This document shows, in pieces, positions 54,677 to 63,327 of a DNA stretch of 64,000 nucleotides. This DNA is from Chachezhania antarctica. Its GTDB lineage: Bacteria; Pseudomonadota; Alphaproteobacteria; Rhodobacterales; Rhodobacteraceae. The stretch lies in contig NZ_QZEX01000002.1 in assembly GCF_003646465.1 (NCBI RefSeq), positions 576,472-640,471 on the forward strand, written 5' to 3'. The first letter of the stretch is position 1. The number at the start of each line of letters is the position of its first letter. A model generated the notes under the pieces. That model made no database searches and was not told the origin of the DNA. It saw nothing but the letters and a program-made list of their open reading frames with translations. Made by a program: the position numbers and the translations under genes.

Positions 54677-55593
54677 GGAAGCTCCGCAACGACCGGTTGC
54701 GCCGTGACTTCGGCCGGGAACGGCGCGAACGCGTCGGCGCCGATGGCAAGGATGTCCCTTACCCCATAGCTGCCCGCGAACCAGACCGCCAATGACAGAG
54801 CGTCGGGCAGCGTTGCGGGCGGACCGTCGACCGCGTCCAGCACGATCTTCGACGGTGCCCAGACGCTGATCTGGCCGTTCTTCATCGCCCAGTCCAGTTC
54901 CGTCCGCGTGCTGACCACGACGCAACGGTCGTCGCGTGCAGCCAGCGTCCAGGCGTTCTGTTCGATGGCCAGAAGGTCGATCCGGCGCTGGGTCCAGACG
55001 TGATTGGTGACGGGGCGATCCAGATCCGGGCGGCCCACGCACAGGATCGCCGGCTCCGCCGCGGCTTCCAGCCGGTCCAGCCAGCCTGTCAGGTGGTCGG
55101 ATGCAATCGCCGCGTTGCCAAGGAACAGGATCCGCGGACGCAGGCCTGGATCGTTTTCCTGCCCCGGTGTCTGGTGCGTGCGGGCACGCACGATTTCCAC
55201 GCCCAATTCGCCTGGACCACGGTCCAGCTTCTCGATCCGCACGAAGACGCGCATGGCTTGCGGTTCCAGCAGGATCCGCGCGGCGATGCGTTCGGCCAGG
55301 GTTTCCAGCAGGTTGACCCGTTCGGCGGCCAGTTCGGCCGCAATCGCTTCGGTCACCTTGTCGTAGGAGAGGATGCGGTCAACATCGTCTTCGGCCGCTT
55401 CGGCCATCTGGCGAACCTCGACCGCGATGTCGAAACGCACCCGCTGGGTCACGCCGCGTTCCTTCTGGAAGGCGCCGATCTCGACTTCGACCACGTGATT
55501 GCGGAGCGAGATCCGGTCGAGCGGTTCGGGCCCGGCGGTGGCCTCGGCCCGCGCCCCGGGATGGGCGAAGGCAAGCTTCACTTCGTTGGTCAT
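54673..55593 (-). CDS. folB: Dihydroneopterin aldolase with C-terminal kinase-like extension
   Basis: A 306-residue protein, over twice the length of ordinary FolB. Residues about 25-130 are the FolB fold (ISLRNHVVEVEIGAFQKERG, DRILSYDKVTEAIAAELAAERVNLLETLAERIAARIL), making hydroxymethyl-dihydropterin for folate. Residues about 145-306 look like an amino-acid-kinase fold of the MfnE-like group: RRIDLLAIEQNAWTLAA, then VWAPSKIVLDAV, LPDALSLAVWFAGSYGVRDILAIG. The usual glycine-rich phosphate loops are absent, so this part may be a non-catalytic or regulatory domain. It overlaps folP by 4 bp. Confidence 0.85.
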   Translation of the reverse strand: MTNEVKLAFAHPGARAEATAGPEPLDRISLRNHVVEVEIGAFQKERGVTQRVRFDIAVEVRQMAEAAEDDVDRILSYDKVTEAIAAELAAERVNLLETLAERIAARILLEPQAMRVFVRIEKLDRGPGELGVEIVRARTHQTPGQENDPGLRPRILFLGNAAIASDHLTGWLDRLEAAAEPAILCVGRPDLDRPVTNHVWTQRRIDLLAIEQNAWTLAARDDRCVVVSTRTELDWAMKNGQISVWAPSKIVLDAVDGPPATLPDALSLAVWFAGSYGVRDILAIGADAFAPFPAEVTAQPVVAELP

Positions 55594-55687
55594 GGCGTGG
55601 TCGTCCTTCGACCGTGTATCAGGGCCTTCGCCCTATCGGTCCGCGGTCGGAAATGGAAGGTCCACCATCAACTGACGGCCGGGGGCG

Positions 55688-56398
55688 TCAGTTGCTCGCC
55701 GTGCGCTGCTGCGGACGGTAGAAGTAGTGCACACCGATGGCGGCGGTCTTCTTGAAGGTCCGCGACCAGCGCGGCCGCACATGAGTGTTGTGATAGAAGG
55801 TGGCGCCGTCTGTCAGCGGCACGATCCCGCCATCAAGTGCGACCCGGGCGATCTTCTTGAGCCGGTCATAGATCGCCTTGTTGCCGATCACCTCGGCCCG
55901 GCCATCGCAGCGATACGAGAACTGGCACTGGTGCTTGCGCCCGTTGCCGGTACCCTGGTTGATCACGCCACAGACCGAATTCGGAAAGCCCGAACTTTTG
56001 GCCCGGTTGATGATCACCTCGGCCACGGCGAACTGGCCCTTGACCGTTTCGCCCCGCGCTTCGAAGTACAGCGCCTCGGCCAGGCAGTTCAGTTCCGCAC
56101 CACCGCTCGCGGCTGGCTGCGAGTCGACCCAGGCGCTGGTGAAAGCGACCTCGATCGGCTGTTCTTCGGTCTTCCCGGTCTGCCATGGCCAGTTTCCGGC
56201 CCAGGACAGTCCCTGCTTTCCGGCCTTGTCGACCGGTTTCCCGGTCTGCACACCCAGTAGCGCGCGCTTGCGGGTGTCCGACATGGCGGCAAGGTGCGTT
56301 TCTTCCTGCTGGAAGAGTGTCCTCAGGTCGGCCCCTTCGGCATGCGCCGTCGGAACCGAAAATAATGTGGCCAAAGCCAAGGCAACTACAAATGTCAT
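55688..56398 (-). CDS. SleB-type cell wall hydrolase
   Basis: A 236-residue exported protein. A signal peptide (about residues 1-20, VPTAHA) precedes a helical segment (LRTLFQQEETHLAAMSDTRKRALLG), and the hydrolase-2/SleB domain occupies the C-terminal 140 residues, with the catalytic-type ALYFEARGE, AVAEVIINRAKSSGFPNSVCGVINQG, CQFSYRCDG and GATFYHNTHVRPRW. It probably cleaves peptidoglycan glycan strands. GGAG lies ahead of ATG 56398; a TTG 27 bp upstream is a weaker start. Confidence 0.88.
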   Translation of the reverse strand: MTFVVALALATLFSVPTAHAEGADLRTLFQQEETHLAAMSDTRKRALLGVQTGKPVDKAGKQGLSWAGNWPWQTGKTEEQPIEVAFTSAWVDSQPAASGGAELNCLAEALYFEARGETVKGQFAVAEVIINRAKSSGFPNSVCGVINQGTGNGRKHQCQFSYRCDGRAEVIGNKAIYDRLKKIARVALDGGIVPLTDGATFYHNTHVRPRWSRTFKKTAAIGVHYFYRPQQRTASN

Positions 56399-56550
56399 AC
56401 GCGTTCTCCCGATCACCAAACGCAATCTTCACAAATAGCGAAGCGACCGGTCTTTTGCCGGATACGTTCAGCCCGCGGTACCTGTCCCACCGCGTTGTTC
56501 CGCGGGGCTACTAGCACACGAAGATTGGAACGTCTCGGGGGGAAGGCGCC

Positions 56551-56569
56551 AAAATCCGCCGACAGGCGG
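56551..56569 (-). terminator. Short terminator-like hairpin downstream of the PPDK-like gene
   Basis: On the minus strand CCGCC-TGTC-GGCGG is followed directly by ATTTTG, about 50 bp beyond the gene's stop. A wider AAGGCGCC/GGCGCCTT pairing encloses it. The core stem is only 5 bp, so strength is uncertain. Confidence 0.5.
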
Positions 56570-56618
56570 GGATCGGCCCGCGACGATGACCGCCCGGCGC
56601 CTTTTCGCTGGGCTGAAA

Positions 56619-59168
56619 TTAGGCTTTCCGCGGGTCCCGGATTGCCAGCTGCGCCGCCGCCAGCCGAGCGACCGGAACCCGGAAGGGAGAGCACGAAACA
56701 TAGTTGAACCCGGCCGTCCGGCAGAACGCGATCGACTGCGGATCGCCACCATGTTCACCGCAAATCGACAGCGAAACCATTGGATTCCCTTGTCTTCCCC
56801 GCTCTGCCCCGATCTGCAGCAGTTCGCCCACGCCGTCCTGATCGAGGATATGGAACGGATCTTCCGGAAAGACGCCATGCTTGACGTAAGCCGACATGAA
56901 CCGCCCCGCATCGTCGCGGGACAGGCCGTACGTCATCTGCGTCAGGTCGTTGGTGCCGAAGCTCAGAAAAGACGTATAGGGTGCGATGTCCGCTGCACGC
57001 AATGCGCAACGAGGCGTCTCGACCATCACCCCTAGCTTGAATTCGAAGTCCTGCCCCCGCTCCGATCTGACAGCCGCGGCGACGGAATCGATTCGCGATT
57101 TCACCAGTTCGACCTCACGCTTGGCGCTGACAAGCGGAATCATGATCTCGGGGACCACCGGTTCGCCCTCGCGGCTGGCATCCAGCGTCGCCTCGAAGAT
57201 GGCGCGGGCCTGCATGTCGTAGATCTCGGGCACCGTGACGCCCAGCCGCACGCCGCGCAGGCCCAGCATGGGGTTGTACTCAGTCATCTGCTCAACCCGC
57301 CGGGTCACGTCGCTGACGGGGATGTCCAGCGCCTCGGCCAGTTCGCGCTGGCCCGCGCGGCTGCGGGGCAGGAATTCATGCAGCGGCGGATCGAACAGCC
57401 GGATGCACACCGGCAGCCCTTCCATGATCCGGAAGAGATCGACAAACCCCGCGCGCTGCATCGGCAACAGCCGCTCCAGTACCGCCGCGCGGTCGCCGGG
57501 CGTCTCGGCAAAGATCATCTCGCGCATGACGATCAGGCGACCGGGTTCCAGGAACATGTGCTCCGTCCGGCACAGGCCGATGCCTTCCGCCGCGAAATTG
57601 CGTGCGGTCCGTGCCTCGGCCGGGGTATCGGCATTCACCCGCACCCCGATATCGCGCGCCGCATCGGCCCAGGACATCAGCGTCTGGAAGCAGTCGTCAA
57701 GGTTCGCCTCGAGCATCGCGGGCTCGCCCACCAGCACTTCGCCCGTGGTCCCGTCGATGGTGATCAGGTCGCCCGCCTTCAACACCTGCCCGCCGGGCGC
57801 GACCAGCCGCTGCTTCGACATCTGGAAATGCAGCGACGAGGCCCCCACCACGCAGGGCACGCCGAAGCCCCGGCCGATCACCGCGGCATGGCTTGTCACC
57901 CCGCCCTTTTCCGTCAGCACGGCCGCGGCGACATGCATGCCCCGCACGTCCTCGGGCGACGTTTCGCTGCGCACCAGCACGCAGGCCTCACCCCGTGCCT
58001 TTGCCGCCAATGCGTCGGCGGCTTCGAACACGATCCGGCCCGTCGCGGCGCCGGGACTGGCGGCGATGCCGGTGCCGAACACGTCGCGCGGCGCCCGGGG
58101 ATCGACCTGCCGGTGCAGCAATTCGTTCAGCGACTTGGGCTCGACCCGCAGGACGGCGTCGTTCTTCTCGATGATGCCGTCTTCGGCCAGCCGCACGGCA
58201 ATGCGAAGGCGCGCGCGCGATTCCACGTGGACGCGCACACCGTCGAGGATATGGACCTCCCCCCCGGCGATCACGAACTCGACCTGCATTTCCTCGCGCA
58301 GGCGGATACGCATCTGGGCGGCGTAATCCTTCAGAAGCGCAAAGGCCTCGGGCGCGACGTCCTCCAGAGAGGTCCCCCGCGGATCCTTCGCCAGGTAAAT
58401 CGCACCGCGGCCCGGGGCCAGCGCATCGCGCCCCTGGCTCTGGCTCAGGTAGCGGCCGGTGACCTGCGGCTTGCCCATCACCGGATCGACCAGCTGCAAT
58501 ACGCCCGACCCGCATTCGCCGGGGCCCACGCCCGGGATCATCTCCTGCACGACAAGGCCCAGGCCCGCATCTGCCGGCGCCCCCTTGGCCTGACGCAGAA
58601 GCCGCGCCGTCGTCCCTTCCCAGGCCCGCGCCATGGATTGCAGGACGGCCGCCAGTTGCTTGGCCGGGTCCTGCGGGAACGGCTCTTCCGCCTCGTCCTC
58701 GTAGGTTTCCAGGATCCGCTCCAGCGCGCGGGCGGTATCGCCCTCGCTCATCGCGGCATCGTCAAACTCGTCCGGGTCCAGCCGCGCGACATGGGTCGCG
58801 TAGGCCCGCACGAACCGCAGGTACAGCACATCGGCCGCGGCCTGCCCCAGCTTGTCCGCCAGCGCGGCGCGGCGATCATCGTTCATGCCCACGTTCAGGA
58901 TCGCGCCCGGTCCGCCCCAGTCGGGATCTTCCGACGACGGCCGCACGCACAGGATCGTGCCCGGTTCGAACACGTCGAGGATGCTGGTGAGATCCGGCAT
59001 CTCCCCCCGCGCAATGGCGGAGATCGTGTCGAAGGACAGCGCCACGGTCGTCGGCACCGGAAGCTTCATCCGGACCAGACGTTGCAGGCATTTCGCCCGC
59101 CCGCCATGGGTTTTGACGGCGACCGGGGCGGTGGGTGTGATCAGTGCGGCTGCGGGGGTGTTCAGCAA
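56619..59168 (-). CDS. Divergent pyruvate phosphate dikinase-like enzyme
   Basis: An 849-residue PPDK/PEP-utilising protein. The swivelling phosphohistidine domain is clear (GGVTSHAAVIGRG, His427), as is the PEP/pyruvate barrel (EGIGLCRTEHMFLEP, MLGLRGVRLG, GTNDLTQMTYGLSRDD, SICGEHGGDP). The N-terminal ATP-grasp part is divergent: HGGRAKCLQRL replaces GGKG-type sequence and CVRPSSEDPDWGGPG replaces SVRSGAR. Canonical PPDK activity is therefore not assured. I propose a TTG start at 59168: AAGGAGG lies 12 bp upstream, and the next upstream start would lie inside the stem-loop repeat. It is downstream of glyS. Confidence 0.8.
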   Translation of the reverse strand: MLNTPAAALITPTAPVAVKTHGGRAKCLQRLVRMKLPVPTTVALSFDTISAIARGEMPDLTSILDVFEPGTILCVRPSSEDPDWGGPGAILNVGMNDDRRAALADKLGQAAADVLYLRFVRAYATHVARLDPDEFDDAAMSEGDTARALERILETYEDEAEEPFPQDPAKQLAAVLQSMARAWEGTTARLLRQAKGAPADAGLGLVVQEMIPGVGPGECGSGVLQLVDPVMGKPQVTGRYLSQSQGRDALAPGRGAIYLAKDPRGTSLEDVAPEAFALLKDYAAQMRIRLREEMQVEFVIAGGEVHILDGVRVHVESRARLRIAVRLAEDGIIEKNDAVLRVEPKSLNELLHRQVDPRAPRDVFGTGIAASPGAATGRIVFEAADALAAKARGEACVLVRSETSPEDVRGMHVAAAVLTEKGGVTSHAAVIGRGFGVPCVVGASSLHFQMSKQRLVAPGGQVLKAGDLITIDGTTGEVLVGEPAMLEANLDDCFQTLMSWADAARDIGVRVNADTPAEARTARNFAAEGIGLCRTEHMFLEPGRLIVMREMIFAETPGDRAAVLERLLPMQRAGFVDLFRIMEGLPVCIRLFDPPLHEFLPRSRAGQRELAEALDIPVSDVTRRVEQMTEYNPMLGLRGVRLGVTVPEIYDMQARAIFEATLDASREGEPVVPEIMIPLVSAKREVELVKSRIDSVAAAVRSERGQDFEFKLGVMVETPRCALRAADIAPYTSFLSFGTNDLTQMTYGLSRDDAGRFMSAYVKHGVFPEDPFHILDQDGVGELLQIGAERGRQGNPMVSLSICGEHGGDPQSIAFCRTAGFNYVSCSPFRVPVARLAAAQLAIRDPRKA

Positions 59169-59257
59169 GGGGTCAGATCCTCCTTGACGGCCAGAATAGA
59201 CCGCGTGCCCGGCAACACAAGAGCGCGCAAGGCCGCGGCCGCGGATTGCCTCTGGCG

Positions 59258-59319
59258 GAGGTATTTTCGGACCAGAAGCCGGGCGCGCACCCATATGTTC
59301 TTCGGTCCGAAAATACCTC
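59258..59319 (-). repeat. Stem-loop repeat element, copy 3 of 3
   Basis: GAGGTATTTTCGGACCAGAAG (59258-59278) pairs with 59298-59319 almost perfectly. Compared with copies 1 and 2 the positions after GAGGTATTT have changed, but on both arms together. The flanks match copies 1 and 2 only when read on the minus strand (CCCCCGAGGTATTT at the start, CCTCCGCCAGAGGCA at the end). It lies 49 bp beyond the glyS stop, oriented with glyS. Confidence 0.8.
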
Positions 59320-59368
59320 GGGGGAGTCGCGCCAAAGGCGCGGCGGGGGCAGAGCCCCCTGCCCGGTT

Positions 59369-61468
59369 TCAGCCCTCGATACGTTCCAGGTCGGCGATCT
59401 GCATGCAGGTGTCGCGGATCTGGTTCAGCAGGTTCAGGCGGTTGCGGCGCAGGATCTGGTTGTCGGCATTCACCTGCACTTCTTCGAAGAACGCGTCCAC
59501 CGGGCCGCGGAGCGCGGCCATTGCCGCCATGGCAGCCGGAAAATCCTCTGCCGCGAGCGCGGGGCGGATCGCGGCTTCGGCCGCGTCCAGCGCTGCGAAC
59601 AGTGCCTTTTCCGTGTCCGTCTCGGCCAGCTTGGGATCTGCGCCGAAGGAATAGGAGACGCCGTCGTTCTCTTCCGCCTGGCTCAGGATGTTGTTGGCGC
59701 GTTTGAAACCCTGCACGAGGTTTACGCCATCTTCGGTGCCCAGCACCTGCGCCAGCGCCTCGGCTCGTTTGACCAGCAGGACGAGGTCGTCGTTGCCGGG
59801 CATCGCGATGCAGGCGTCGATGATGTCGTGACGGATGCCCTTATCCCGCAGGTGGACCTTCAGGCGGTCGTGGAAGAAGGAGAGGAGATCCGGAAAGTAG
59901 TCAGCGACACCCGGGCCAACAATGCCGTCCGGGTTTTGAGAGATGCCAACGTCTGCTTTTTCGATAACGTCTTTCAGCGCAAGGCGCACATCGTTCACGA
60001 GCAGCAACCGGATCACGCCCAGCGCAGCGCGACGCAGCGCATAGGGATCTTTCGAGCCGGTAGGCTTCTCGTCAATCGCCCAGAACCCCGTCAGCGTGTC
60101 CAGCTTGTCGGCCAGCGCCACGGTCACCGACAACGGCGCGGACGGCACGTCATCCGAGGGGCCCAGTGGCGAGTAGTGCTCCTGCGCCACGGCGGCCACA
60201 TCCGAACCCAGACCTGCGGCTTCTATATAGTAGCGCCCCATCAGGCCCTGCAGTTCGGGGAACTCGTAGACCATTTCCGAGCTGAGATCGGCCTTGGCCA
60301 GCCTCGCCGCCTGTTCCGCCTTGTCTGGGTCGGCCCCGGTAGCCGCGCACAGTTCGCGCGACAGGGCGGCGATGCGGTCGATGCGGTCGCCCTGGCTGCC
60401 CAGCTTGTTGTGGAACGTCACGCGGGCGAGCGCGTCGGTCCAGGCGTCCATGCCCGTCTTCGCAACGCGCAGGTCGTTTTCCCAGAAGAACTGCGCATCG
60501 GCCAGACGGGCCGACAGCACCTTCTGGTTGCCCGCAAGGATCGTCGCGCCATTGTCCGTCGTTTCGCGGTTGGCGACCGTGATGAAGCGCTCGATGCGGC
60601 CCGTTTTCGGGTTCTTCACCGACAGGAACTTCTGATGTTCCTTCATCGAAGTCTGCAGCACCTCGGGCGGCAGATCCAGGTATTGCGCGTCGATCTCGCC
60701 CATCAGCGTAACCGGCCATTCGACCAGCGCCGCGACTTCGGCCAGAAGGCCCGCGTCTTCGACCACTTCCAGCCCGGCGGCGAAGGCGAGGTTCTCGGCA
60801 TCGTTGCGGATGTGGTCAGCGCGTTCCTCGGGCGAGAGCATCACGAAGGCGCGCTTCAGCTTGGTCTCGTAATCCTCGAAGGAATGCACCGAAAAGCGGC
60901 CCGGCGCCATGAAGCGGTGGCCTTCGGTGGTGTTGCCGGCCTTGATCCCGTCGATGTCGAGCGGCACCGTCTCGGCACCGTCCTCGCGCAACAACAGGCA
61001 CAGGATCGAGCGGAGCGGCCGCACCCAGCGGAGCGAGCCTTCCCCCCAGCGCATGGATTTGGGCCAGGGGAAATTGCGGATCACCTGCTCCAGCACCTCG
61101 GCCACGATATCGGCGGCGGGGCGGCCCGGCTTTTCGATGGTGGCGAAGTAGACGGCGCCCTTCGGAGTGTCGCGTTCTTCCAGCGCGTCGCGCGTCACGC
61201 CCGCGCCGCGCAGGAAGCCTTCGACGGCCTTGTCGGGCGCGCCTACCTTGGGGCCCTTGCGTTCCTCCCGCACATCGGGGGAGGCATCGAGCAGGCCTTC
61301 GACCGACAGCACCAGACGGCGCGGGGTGCTGTACGTGCCGGCATGGGCGTAGGTCAGCCCGGCCTCGACCAGACCGTCTGTCATGCGTTTCTTCAGATCG
61401 GCCGCCGCGCCCTTCTGCATGCGGGCGGGGATTTCTTCGGAGAAGAGTTCAATCAGAAGATCAGGCAT
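59369..61468 (-). CDS. glyS: Glycyl-tRNA synthetase beta subunit
   Basis: A 699-residue subunit of the bacterial alpha2-beta2 glycyl-tRNA synthetase. It starts with the family signature MPDLLIELFSEEIPARMQ; later landmarks are FPWPKSMRWGEGSLRWVRPLRSI, LVEWPVTLMGEID, the HD-like region and a C-terminal anticodon-binding part (FEEVQVNADNQILRRNRLNLL). It binds tRNA-Gly, while the alpha subunit activates glycine. ATG 61468 is used; a GTG 12 bp upstream is unlikely. glyQ lies upstream on the same strand with DUF6446 between. Confidence 0.97.
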   Translation of the reverse strand: MPDLLIELFSEEIPARMQKGAAADLKKRMTDGLVEAGLTYAHAGTYSTPRRLVLSVEGLLDASPDVREERKGPKVGAPDKAVEGFLRGAGVTRDALEERDTPKGAVYFATIEKPGRPAADIVAEVLEQVIRNFPWPKSMRWGEGSLRWVRPLRSILCLLLREDGAETVPLDIDGIKAGNTTEGHRFMAPGRFSVHSFEDYETKLKRAFVMLSPEERADHIRNDAENLAFAAGLEVVEDAGLLAEVAALVEWPVTLMGEIDAQYLDLPPEVLQTSMKEHQKFLSVKNPKTGRIERFITVANRETTDNGATILAGNQKVLSARLADAQFFWENDLRVAKTGMDAWTDALARVTFHNKLGSQGDRIDRIAALSRELCAATGADPDKAEQAARLAKADLSSEMVYEFPELQGLMGRYYIEAAGLGSDVAAVAQEHYSPLGPSDDVPSAPLSVTVALADKLDTLTGFWAIDEKPTGSKDPYALRRAALGVIRLLLVNDVRLALKDVIEKADVGISQNPDGIVGPGVADYFPDLLSFFHDRLKVHLRDKGIRHDIIDACIAMPGNDDLVLLVKRAEALAQVLGTEDGVNLVQGFKRANNILSQAEENDGVSYSFGADPKLAETDTEKALFAALDAAEAAIRPALAAEDFPAAMAAMAALRGPVDAFFEEVQVNADNQILRRNRLNLLNQIRDTCMQIADLERIEG

Positions 61469-61571
61469 GGCTGTGTCCACAAGGCTTGTCGGGCCCGCAG
61501 ACTCGGGCTCGATTGGGTCGGCGGGGGTTGGGTATCCCCCCGGCCGGGAAATGGCAAATCATAGGAAGGCG

Positions 61572-62084
61572 TCAGGGCAGTTCGGGGCATTCTTCGCCCA
61601 CGACCGTGCCGTCATAGGCCTTTTCGCCGCAATTGTTCAGGTCGTTCCACGCAAAGCCCTGCCCGTCGGCGCCGATGGCCACGATCCGGTCGACGCCGTA
61701 GCCGACGTTCTTGCCGCCGAGATAGGTCTTGATCGAGCCATCGGCCACGCCTTCGGCGATCGCTTCGGTATCGAAACAGTCGAACCAGAACGGCGCGATG
61801 CGCGGTTCCATGTCCTCCATCTCCACGAAGCGCCCTTCCAGCGCCTGCGCATCGCCGTCCAGCTGGAAGCACGCGCGGTAGCGGATGGGAGAGCTTTCGG
61901 CATCGATCCCCTGGAACCCGGTGACGGGCAGCGCGACGGGGTCTTCGCCGTCCACCGGGATCAGGCCCACCGTCGCGGCCTCGGGCAGGTCGAAGTAGTA
62001 ATGGTAGACCTGCAGGTAATAGAGCCCCGCCCCGCCGATCGCGGCGATCACGATGATGATCAGGGCAACGATCTTGCCGCTCAT
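61572..62084 (-). CDS. DUF6446-like membrane-anchored protein between glyQ and glyS
   Basis: A 170-residue protein with one N-terminal membrane anchor (MSGKIVALIIIVIAAIGGAGLYYLQ) and a periplasmic domain containing four Cys residues (YRACFQLDG, FWFDCFDTEA, LNNCGEK, EECPELP) that could form two disulfides. It fits the DUF6446 family of Rhodobacterales, which sits between glyQ and glyS; the function is unknown. The conserved position inside an aminoacyl-tRNA synthetase operon is the only functional hint. Gaps are 81 bp to glyQ and 103 bp to glyS. Confidence 0.8.
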   Translation of the reverse strand: MSGKIVALIIIVIAAIGGAGLYYLQVYHYYFDLPEAATVGLIPVDGEDPVALPVTGFQGIDAESSPIRYRACFQLDGDAQALEGRFVEMEDMEPRIAPFWFDCFDTEAIAEGVADGSIKTYLGGKNVGYGVDRIVAIGADGQGFAWNDLNNCGEKAYDGTVVGEECPELP

Positions 62085-62165
62085 GGACGCACCTCCCCGT
62101 TTCGCACCGTTTGAGTGCAGCCCCGCCGGGCGGCAACGTGGCGGCAGCGCTGGCGGGTCAAAGCC

Positions 62166-63098
62166 TCAGGCGGCCGTGGCACCGGCGGCCTCCGTCTGGA
62201 CGAAGGCGTCGGCGCAGGCCTTGGCCAGCGTCCGCACCCGGCCGATATAGGCCTGCCGTTCGGTGACCGAGATCACGCCCCGCGCGTCCAGCAGGTTGAA
62301 GATATGGCTGGCCTTGATGCATTGATCGTAGGCCGGCAGCGCCATCACGATGCGGCGCCCGGTTTTCGGATCGTCATGCGGATGGGACAGGATCGCCTGG
62401 CATTCGGCCTCGGCATCCTCGAAATGGCGCATCAGCATGTCGGTGTCGGCCACGTCGAAGTTCCAGCGGGCATACTGCGCCTCGGCCTCCTGAAAGACAT
62501 CGCCATAGGTCAGCGCGATCGGGGCCTGCGGGTCGTTGAAGGGCATCTTGTTGCCGTCGTCATAGCCCAGCACGTACATCGCCAGCCGTTCCAGACCATA
62601 GGTCAGTTCGCCCGAGACCGGGTGGCAATCGTGCCCGCCCACCTGCTGGAAATAGGTGAACTGGCTCACCTCCATCCCGTCGCACCAGACTTCCCAGCCA
62701 AGACCCCAGGCGCCCAGTGTCGGGCTTTCCCAGTCGTCCTCGACAAAGCGGATGTCATGCAGATCGGTGTCGATGCCGATGGCGTCGAGCGAGCCCAGGT
62801 ACAGCTCCTGCAGATCCGGCGGGCTGGGTTTGATGATCACCTGGTACTGGTAGTAGTGCTGCCACCGGTTGGGGCTGTCGCCATAACGGCCGTCGGTAGG
62901 GCGGCGCGACGGCTGGACATAGGCCGCGGCCCAGGGCTTTGCCCCCAACGCGCGCAGCGTGGTGGCCGGGTGGAAGGTGCCCGCGCCGACTTCCATGTCA
63001 TAGGGTTGCAGCACGGCGCAGCCCTTGCCCGCCCAATAGGTCTGAAGACGCAGGATGATTTCCTGGAACGAACGCGGGGCGGTCGGGGTGTCGGTCAT
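62166..63098 (-). CDS. glyQ: Glycyl-tRNA synthetase alpha subunit
   Basis: A 310-residue catalytic subunit that activates glycine with ATP. It has the expected start [37 protein letters not shown], then [41 protein letters not shown] and [13 protein letters not shown]. Length is typical. It is the first gene of the glyQ-DUF6446-glyS cluster and divergent from the envelope protein gene at the right edge. Confidence 0.98.
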   Translation of the reverse strand: MTDTPTAPRSFQEIILRLQTYWAGKGCAVLQPYDMEVGAGTFHPATTLRALGAKPWAAAYVQPSRRPTDGRYGDSPNRWQHYYQYQVIIKPSPPDLQELYLGSLDAIGIDTDLHDIRFVEDDWESPTLGAWGLGWEVWCDGMEVSQFTYFQQVGGHDCHPVSGELTYGLERLAMYVLGYDDGNKMPFNDPQAPIALTYGDVFQEAEAQYARWNFDVADTDMLMRHFEDAEAECQAILSHPHDDPKTGRRIVMALPAYDQCIKASHIFNLLDARGVISVTERQAYIGRVRTLAKACADAFVQTEAAGATAA

Positions 63099-63327
63099 GG
63101 GGCGGATCCTGTGGGCGTGCGCAATCGGGCCCTACCTAGGCAGAGCGCCGGCAAGGGTCAACGCGAGATGCGCGTGCCCCGGCGGCCCGGATGACGCGGG
63201 AAGTGTTGCTTCAATGCCTGCGCGCGCGTCTCAATTGCCTGAAGCCTTTGCGCTTTGCCGGCAATCCCATAGAAAATGCGCCATGAAATGTGGACGGGAC
63301 AGGTCCAAACCCAGAACGAGAGCAATC

